DNA of 64,000 nt from Diadophis punctatus similis. Taxonomy: Eukaryota > Chordata > Lepidosauria > Squamata > Dipsadidae. The notes under the pieces were generated by a model, which did not search any database, was not told the DNA's origin, and saw nothing but the letters and a program-made list of their open reading frames with translations. The stretch is taken from NCBI GenBank assembly GCA_023053685.1, contig JALIGW010000016.1, forward strand, positions 762,501 through 826,500. Direction: 5' to 3'. The position numbers were made by a program, and so were the translations under genes. Positions 57,646 through 64,000 of the stretch are shown in pieces (the first letter of the stretch is position 1; each line of letters opens with the position of its first letter).

Positions 57646-58061
57646 CAGTGGTGGGTTCCTACTGGTGCGGTCCAGTGTGCTGTTCCGGTAGGGACCCGCC
57701 GATTGTGCAATTTGCGCACGACAGCTCCAGTGTCGTCTTTGCCAGTCCGTCATGCGGCGCCATCTTTTTTCTGGAATTTTTGGGCTTTTTTGCTTCCTGC
57801 GCATGCGCGGAAGCAAAATCTTGCGAGGGGACGCGCGTGCACATGAGATTTTGGCAATTTTTGCTTCTGCACATGCGCGGAAGCAAAAAATTGCCAAAAT
57901 CTCACATGCATGCGCGTCCCCTCATGAGATTTTGCTTCCACACATGCGCAGGAAGCAAAATCGTGTGAGGGGACACGTGCGCATACCGAGCGTGCGCACA
58001 CGCAAAATGAGATGATGTGCGTGCAGCTCACCGGTAGGCAGGTAAAAGGAACCTGCCCCTG
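57646..58061 (+). mobile_element. Palindrome-rich non-autonomous hAT element, family C copy 1
   Basis: Ends CAGTGGTGGGTTCCTAC and AGGAACCTGCCCCTG. Flanks ATGTGTAT (57638-57645) and ATATGTAT (58062-58069), 7 of 8 identical. The middle (about 57789-57958) is one large imperfect palindrome built of three GCTTCC-(N)11-GGAAGC units, the first containing TGCGCATGCGCG at 57798-57809. Repeated peptide-like ORFs on both strands come from the palindrome. Confidence 0.9.
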
Positions 58062-58069
58062 ATATGTAT

Positions 58070-59300
58070 ATGTCAAAATAATACTTTTATGACTTATAGT
58101 CATAAAAGTATAAGTAGACTTATAGTTGCTTTATCTTTTAATTTGGAAACTGAGATTCTGTACAAGCAAATGATTTTGGGTTAGAGAGGATTCAGCCTAC
58201 TTAGCCCGTGAATTTTCTGCTCTGAACAAGAAACAATAGATTCTTTATACTTTTTCCACCTATTCAGTTTACAAAAGCATCTTTTAGATTGTATCTCTAG
58301 TTTATTTTTTCAGAGCTATGCCGGTTTGGAAAAAAATGTAGGTTGAAGATAGGCTCCTTTGAATACAGGTAGCATAGAAGGTAGAAATTTGTTACCAAAG
58401 TTTGCTAGAGATTATTAGCATTTACTTCTAAAATGTTTGCCTTTACTTTCCTCCCTTGTACACTATAATCCTGTCTCCCCAGGGATGGCCATGCTGAAAG
58501 ACTTGTAAGGGAAAATACCAATGAAATAAAAATAAGTTTCCAATGTTGTAAAATATTTTTTTAAACAACCCGATCTGTCTGAAGAAAGAATGTACACAAA
58601 TATAAAAAAAAATGCCATATTGCAACATGGCTATGCAATCTTCTTGTTTTTGCTTCATCAAAATATGTGTATTCATAAAAGAGGGGAAAGAATCAAATTC
58701 CAATCATGCATATATTTGTGGATTCAAAGACTCTTCATGAATAACAAATTCATTTCTTTCTCTGCCAAACTTATTCACAAAATATCAGAAATAAAAATGT
58801 GTTACAGTGACAGCAGTTTTGTTCTCTAGATGTTCAAATAAATCTTTGAAGCCAGAAAATGCTATAGGAAAGACATTCTGGCAAACTCATTCTCACATAA
58901 TCACAAAAGCGAAGACTGTTTTAGAGAATCATTTCAATGAGATTATTTGTTTGAATCATCACAACTACTACAGCAAAGGAAGTTGGCGAAACAAGAAGGC
59001 ATCCTTCCTCTAGATTAAAACTCTTTCAGTGCTTTGATACCATGTTGCCAAAATATATTATCTAAGGAAAAGAATTTGGTGTTTAGAAAAGAAACAAAAG
59101 GAGATAAATGGTAAGAGACATATTCATTTTTTAAAAATAAACTAGACAATCTGTGAAATGTTTCAGAAATACAGTATTTCCTTACCATTTTTTCAATGCC
59201 TTTAACAATGGCAGAGCTTCTAATATAATGCTTTCACTGGAAGATATTATAAAATGTATCTGCCTTGCAAAAGCCTATGTTGAATTGAATAGCACATAGA
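58070..59300. other. Gene-free stretch, nothing recognised
   Basis: AT-rich, short ORFs only. A small hairpin CTTTTATGACTTATAGTCAT / ATAAAAG is seen around 58083-58110. Confidence 0.4.
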
Positions 59301-59376
59301 TCCTTCCTTCCTTCCTTCCTTCCTTCCTTCCTTCCTTCCTTCCTTCCTTCCTTCCTTCCTTCCTTCCTTCCCTCCC

Positions 59377-59410
<34 letters not shown>
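59301..59410. repeat. (TTCC)n(TC)n compound microsatellite
   Basis: About 19 TTCC units (59301-59377), then about 15 TC units. All pyrimidine on one strand, so it could form triplex (H-DNA) structures. Confidence 0.97.
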
Positions 59411-59415
<5 letters not shown>

Positions 59416-59956
59416 TTCTTTCAGCGATATTCCTTTATCAGATTCCTCAATACCTTCAACAATGACAGAACTTCTAATAGACTGCCTTCACTGGAAATGT
59501 TGGGATACATTCAGAGATGTATCTGTTGAATTCTATAGCACACTCAAATATCTGCAAATATTTTTTTATGATATTTGGTATTATATCATAAATTGCTTTA
59601 TGAAAATATTTTTGTCCTAAAATGTTTAATAAAATCTGCCAAATTTCAGTTCTATGGGAGTCATGGGTCCTGGATTTTGGACGTGTTCTGTAAGTTAGCC
59701 CATTTGAGGTATCTTGATTTTAAAAGTTTGCCCTATATTGCACCATTTTGCTTAGTTAAAAGTTATAGGAATCAAAGTTTTAATGGTATGTCCTGCTTGA
59801 TGTCCTTCACATTCTCCCATTTTTGAAAACCACCTCCTTCAGATAGGATAGGAATCATTGTCAGCCACATCTTGTATGTTCCCTGCATGGCTTCTGATAT
59901 ATCTTACTGCATCTACCAGTTTTCCAACATGCTGAGTTTCTGCTGCAATATGGATC
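59411..59956. other. Gene-free stretch, nothing recognised
   Basis: GTCATGGGTCCTGGATTTTG at about 59659 and GTCGTGGGTCCTGGATTTTG at 61322 are near-identical, as is the text after each (GTTCTGTAAGTTAG / ATTCTACAAGTTAG...CATTTGAG). This suggests an unnamed repeat on either side of the SINE/LINE cluster. Confidence 0.4.
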
Positions 59957-59958
59957 AT

Positions 59959-60017
<59 letters not shown>

Positions 60018-60475
60018 TTTTATTAAATTTATATTCTGCCCAACTCCAAAGGACTCTGGGTGGCTTAATAACATAATAAATATTAAAAACATCATTAAAC
60101 ATTAAAACAATTTAAACAATTAAAACCCATGCATATCATTTCATGGCCGGATCTCGCCGATTAAAACCGCGAGATCAACGGCCCCAGGCCTGCCAGAAAA
60201 GCCAGGTCTTTACTGCTTTTCGGAAGGCCAATAGGGTGGGGGCAGTCCGGATCTCCGGAGGTAGCTGGTTCCAGAGAGCCAGGGCAGCCACAGAGAAGGC
60301 CCTCCTCCGCGGGCCCGCCAGCTGGCACTGTTTAGCTGACGGGACCTGGAGGAGACCAACTCTGTGGGAACTCACCGGTCGCTGGGAGCTGTGTGGCAGA
60401 AGGCGGTCTCGAAAATAACCTGGCCTAAGCCATGTAGGGCTTTAAAGATAATGACCAACACCTTGAATTGTTGTC
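59957..60475 (-). mobile_element. L2/L3-type LINE 3' end with (AAAT)n tail
   Basis: On the minus strand 60175-60375 reads AFSVAALALWNQLPPEIRTA then PTLLAFRKAVKTWLFWQAW, the C-terminus of a LINE ORF2. The UTR (GCCACCCAGAGTCCTTTGG) and an (AAAT)n tail of about 16 units (plus-strand ATTT, 59957-60020) follow. Upstream on the minus strand, GTGTTGGTCATTATCTTTAA is also LINE-like. It is the best-kept of the copies at 455, 5561 and 49773. Confidence 0.8.
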
Positions 60476-60616
60476 ATAGATCACGAGCTTCAATATATGT
60501 AGCTCTGGATCTTCCTTTTGGTTAAGAATTTCAGCTGGGACAAATAGATCACAATATTGTGGTCTTGGCTTGGACAATTCATCAAGCCACAGTCATTGCA
60601 AATGAAGCAGATTTGA

Positions 60617-60830
60617 AGAGTCATGGTGGTGCAGTGGTTAGAATGCAGCACTGCAGGCTACTTCTGCTGATTGCCGACTGCCTGCAGTTCTGCAGTTCGA
60701 GTCTCACTGTTGACTTGGGGTTGACTCAGCCTTCTATCTTTCCGAGGTCGGTAAAATGAGGACCCAGATTGTTGGGGGGGCAATATACTGACTCGGTAAA
60801 CCACTTAGAGAGGGCTGTAAAGCGGTATAT
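60617..60830 (+). mobile_element. tRNA-derived SINE, first of a tandem pair
   Basis: GAGTCATGGTGGTGCAGTGG, TTAGAATGCAGCACTGCAGG (box A region), CAGTTCGAGTCTCACTG (box B), GGTCGGTAAAATGAGGACCC, ending GGGCTGTAAAGCGGTATAT. Directly followed by a second copy. Confidence 0.85.
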
Positions 60831-61058
60831 ATGAGCCGAGGTGGCGCAGCAGTTAGAGTGCAGTACTGCAGGCCACTTTAGCTGACTGTGATCTGCAGGT
60901 CAGTGGTTCAAATCTCACCGGCTCAAGGTTGGCTCAGCCTTCGATCCTTCCGAGGTAGGTAAAATGAGGACCCAGATTGTTGGGGGCAATGTAAATATAC
61001 ATTGCTTACTGGTGTAAACCACTTAGTGCTTGCACTGTGAGGCGGTATATAAATCTCA

Positions 61059-61062
61059 CAAA

Positions 61063-61117
<55 letters not shown>
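61059..61117. repeat. (AAAT)n microsatellite
   Basis: About 14 AAAT units inside the SINE tail. Confidence 0.95.
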
Positions 61118-61118
<1 letters not shown>

Positions 61119-61121
61119 AAA

Positions 61122-61128
61122 TAGATAA

Positions 61129-61200
<72 letters not shown>
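61122..61200. repeat. (GATA)n microsatellite
   Basis: About 18-19 GATA units, the same motif as the Bkm-type repeats known to be enriched on snake sex chromosomes. One array does not place this window on one. Confidence 0.95.
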
Positions 61201-61242
61201 ATAAATAATAAATAAATAAAAGTCTAAGTGCTATTGCTATTT

Positions 61243-62424
61243 CATCCCATGACCATTGCAGCAGTCCAACCCAGCAGTAGCGTGAATCAGTTAAAACTTT
61301 CCCAAATGTCATTCCCTTAAGTGTCGTGGGTCCTGGATTTTGGATTTTGGATGCATTCTACAAGTTAGTGCATTTGAGATACCTTAGTTAAAAATTGCTT
61401 CTTTATGATGTACCTTTTCATCCATGTAAAGGTCATGACGACGACAGTTTTAGTAGTATATAGGCCATAGTGGTGATAATATCATTTGGGGAACTATTAT
61501 TCACAACAAGATAAAAGACAGCAATTACATAAGAAAAGCATATTGCCATGTAACTGCATTATAAATATTTATATATACAGTAAAGTATGACAAGCTCATG
61601 ATGAAAAGCAAATCCCTTGAAAACAAGAAAGCAATGTCTTTCTGGTTCTTTTTCACTTCTGTAATGACTCATATCTCATAGGATATTCATTTAAAAGACA
61701 GAGAAGTTGAAATCTGCAACAAAATACTGCAGAACAACCTGAGTTCCTAACATGCTTGTGAGGCTGAATTGCATATCTGCTTATCTCCCATACTTCACAC
61801 ATCTGTGTTGCATTGTCAGTATATTTACTCATGGATCAACGTTACCTTTTATAATTATTCCACTGTCAATAGAACATGTATCAATATGCATGTGCGTGAG
61901 ATACAAAACAATATTTAATCACATTTATTTAGGCTAAACAATGAATGATACATTAAAACCTAAGGTTGTTAGTACTACTCCTTGTCTGTTTCTTGCTGCC
62001 TTTAGCTAGCCACAATAGATCAACCGGGGTCAGTGACAGGCAGCTATGAAGCTTGCTTAGGAAGGGCTCCTTTTACCAGAAGGTATTGTTGATTGTAGAA
62101 GATGGAGAATATCACCATATGCCTGTTTCTGCATGCACAGATGTTATCCAGGTCCCAATATGTTGCAGAATTGCTAAGCCCCCAGGCTGAAGCATAATGG
62201 CGAAACATTAGCTGCATCAGATGCTGCATCAGGGACCAGCACTAATAAGTGCTTTAAAAATCTTCTCTCCCCCCCCCTTCCCACCCCTTCCTGGGTATTG
62301 TCTGTGCACTCTATGCTTTTTTTGTCTCAAACTATTCATTGAATATCTCTGTGGTCTTGAGTACTTTTTTAAAAAATTGCTTACATATCTGTAAAACATC
62401 CAATTAACTGGCAAGAGTGTTCTT
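61243..62424. other. Gene-free stretch
   Basis: No exon or RNA gene supported. The GTGTCGTGGGTCCTGGATTT block at 61321 repeats text at 59657. Confidence 0.4.
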
Positions 62425-62847
62425 ATTATAAATTATTATGTCCAGTTCTTGGCACCACATTTTTAGGAAGGATTGTGGCATACTGGAACAGATTCCAAGA
62501 AGGACAATGATCAGAAGATTAGAACTAGAAACTCAATTATATGAAAATTGATGGAAGAAACAAGAAGTATTTAGCCAGAAGAAAAAACTGAAGAGGAATA
62601 TCATATGTCAAATGTCAGCTATGTCAAAATACCTGAATGTATGTGACATAGAAGAAGACAAGACTTTCTCTACATTCTCCCAGGGAGCAGAATATAGAAT
62701 AATAGATTTAAATTATAGAAAGAGAGATATAATTTGAAAAACCTTCCTATCAATGACTATGAAGAACCATTAATCATTGATGGGCTCCCTGTCATTGGAA
62801 ATGTTCAAGATGAGGTTAGTCAGGCATCTGTCAGGGATACTTGTATT
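62425..62847 (+). mobile_element. CR1 LINE remnant, left part
   Basis: Degenerate CR1 end: TCCAGTTCTTGGCACCACAT (the FWS/CxH thumb region), later TCAATGACTATGAAGAACCA and GGGCTCCCTGTCATTGGAAA, GTTCAAGATGAGGTTAGTCA. Interrupted at 62848 by a hAT element, resuming at 63272. Confidence 0.6.
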
Positions 62848-63263
62848 CAGTGGTGGGTTCCTACCGGTACGGTTCACTCTACCGCACCGTAGCGGCCGGC
62901 CGATGATATAATTTGCACGCGACACCGGTCCGTCGTCTTCACCAGTACGTCGTGCGTTGCCATCTTTTTTTCAGAATTTTTTGGCTTCTTTTGCTTCCTG
63001 CGCATGCGCGGAAGCAAAATCTCACGAGGGAACGCACACGCGTGAGAGATTTTGGTGATTTTTTTGCTTCCGCGCATGCGCGGAAGCAAAAAATCACCAA
63101 AATCTCACACATGTGCGCGTACCCTCGCAAGATTTTGCTTCCGCGCATGCACAGAAGCAAAATTGTGTGAGGGGTGCATGTGTGTAGCATGCACACGCGC
63201 GCACGAAACATAGAGATGCGCACACAGCGCAGCAATAGCAACTTTGAGAGGAAACCGCCCCTG
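62848..63263 (+). mobile_element. Palindrome-rich non-autonomous hAT element, family C copy 2
   Basis: Ends CAGTGGTGGGTTCCTACCGG and AAACCGCCCCTG, with an exact 8-bp duplication CTTGTATT at 62840-62847 and 63264-63271. It contains TGCGCATGCGCG at 62999-63010 and a 32-bp perfect palindrome at 63061-63092 centred on CGCGCATGCGCG. With one bulged base the hairpin extends over about 63046-63107. Inserted into a CR1 remnant. Confidence 0.93.
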
Positions 63264-63271
63264 CTTGTATT

Positions 63272-63331
63272 CCTTTCAGGAGTTTGGACCTGATCACCTA
63301 AAATGTCCCTTTCTAACTTTTAAATCTATGA
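63272..63331 (+). mobile_element. CR1 LINE remnant, right part (3' UTR)
   Basis: AGGAGTTTGGACCTGATCAC, then AAATGTCCCTTTCTAACTTT and AATCTATGATT match, with changes, the CR1 terminus at 19260-19316. It completes the element begun at 62425. Confidence 0.6.
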
Positions 63332-63373
63332 TTAGGAAAAGAATCTATGATGTGATAGATTCTTTTCCTAATC
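63330..63373. repeat. Perfect 18-bp inverted repeat
   Basis: 63330-63347 (GATTAGGAAAAGAATCTA) is the exact reverse complement of 63356-63373, with an 8-nt loop TGATGTGA. It starts at the last bases of the CR1 tail. No terminator-like U run and no known element. Confidence 0.8.
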
Positions 63374-64000
63374 ACCTATGATTCTAAATCTGTGAAAGAA
63401 AAAAATGATATTTCTTTTGTTCTCATTTGTCTCTTTGGCATCTTTATTATAATTAACATTTAGTACTCCAGAATACAGAAAAGGATATGAGGATTCTTCT
63501 TTGTCAATGGAAAAAAAAAACTTCTTTCTACCAAACAGGTGTTAGAGTTGCTTTCTGTTGCAATGCTGTGTTGCTCCATGGACTCTGATTTTTATATTTT
63601 TGTCTATTTTCTATATTTTTCTGCAAAGAAATTTTGAAGTCAGAAGGGATGGAAATGTATATCCACCAGTAGTAAAAAAAAATCACAAGACTATATGGAA
63701 CAATCAGATTTAATATTTGGGGAAAGAATCTCTCTGTCACAAAATATTACTGAGAACATAAACAAGGAACATTCACTGAACAAGAGAAAGGTGTCAGAAT
63801 GTTATCAGGTAAACATGAATGGGATATGCAGAAGTGCAGCACTCTTTAAAAAACAAGTCTAAAGGTGTAGAGCAATCTAATGAGAGCGGAGACTGAAATC
63901 CCATTCTGAATTTACCATCTACATGTCTGTATGGTAGTATTCAAGAAACTTGTAGCTTTGGCCAGAATGACTAAGGTAAAACAGTGTTGTAGCATCACCA
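63374..64000. other. Gene-free stretch to the window end
   Basis: AT-rich, no supported feature. Confidence 0.4.

Larger units (their letters stand above)
60832..61242 (+). mobile_element. tRNA-derived SINE, second of a tandem pair, with expanded tail
   Basis: GAGCCGAGGTGGCGCAGCAG (head), GTGGTTCAAATCTCACCGG (box B), GAGGCGGTATATAAATCTC. About 140 bp of AAAT and GATA repeats interrupt the 3' end before AGTCTAAGTGCTATTGCTAT at 61221-61240. The microsatellite therefore sits inside the SINE tail. Confidence 0.88.

Noticed and set aside
57601..58103. Overlapping ORFs on both strands with a repeated peptide (LPRMRRKQK type)
   Set aside because: They arise from the nested palindromes of a non-autonomous hAT element. 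The same is true at 62874-63297.
61059..61200. CRISPR-like array
   Set aside because: Simple AAAT/GATA tandem repeats without spacers, in a vertebrate genome.

Overview
The window is vertebrate nuclear DNA, most likely from a squamate reptile and probably a snake. It has short exons with GT/AG introns in AT-rich sequence, CR1 and L2/L3-type LINEs, a Bov-B/RTE-like fragment, Sauria-type tRNA SINEs, a 5S-derived SINE, and LINE/SINE tails that run into microsatellites (TTCTA, AAAT, GATA). The species call is inference; nothing in the window names it.

Only one host protein gene can be supported. It is a four-exon, plus-strand gene (coding exons at 42300-42411, 44452-44987, 46073-46369 and 47336-47422) that predicts a 343-residue type II Golgi glucuronosyltransferase of the B3GAT (GlcAT) family, closest to B3GAT1/GlcAT-P. 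All splice sites are canonical, the phases join, and the DDD metal site and the C-terminal signature are intact. Its stem and part of the catalytic domain differ enough from the B3GAT1 I know that a diverged B3GAT1-like paralogue is as likely as the orthologue.

The largest single object is an almost complete DIRS-type tyrosine-recombinase retrotransposon on the minus strand, 25991-32465. In its own direction it reads: inward promoter in a terminal inverted repeat, leader, gag-like ORF, reverse transcriptase/RNase H, overlapping tyrosine recombinase, internal complementary region (ICR), opposite terminal repeat. The ICR is the exact reverse complement of both outer ends fused over a 4-bp core (TCAT), which fixes the element borders to the base. 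Two single-base frameshifts break the RT/RNase H frame.

Most of the rest is transposon-derived. A group of non-autonomous hAT elements, each with CAG-type termini and an 8-bp target duplication, is found at 1-305, 7615-7962, 11269-11667, 21251-21653, 21670-21958, 38730-38864, 41847-42167, 45103-45238, 57354-57497, 57646-58061 and 62848-63263. Several carry self-complementary GCGCATGCGC (NRF1-like) or CRE-like palindromes. Others are TA-flanked mariner-like elements (3873, 4531, 10294, 36241, 42799), two solo LTRs with exact 5-bp duplications (2839-3166 nested in a LINE, and 35698-36101), LINE fragments of at least four kinds, and many SINEs.

Layout: 1-11.7 kb is a repeat mosaic. 11.7-17 kb is gene-free with few recognisable repeats. 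17-20.8 kb is a LINE/SINE cluster around a readable CR1 3' end. 21.2-22 kb holds two abutting hAT insertions. 24.2-25.2 kb is an isolated GC-rich, CpG-containing island. 26-32.5 kb is the DIRS element. 32.9-36.6 kb holds LINE, LTR and MITE remnants. 41.8-48.1 kb is the glucuronosyltransferase gene. 48.7-50.2 kb holds LINE 3' ends. 50.2-57.3 kb is mostly featureless. 57.3-64 kb is rich in palindromic hAT elements, SINEs and microsatellites. No tRNA, rRNA or CRISPR feature that looks functional was found.
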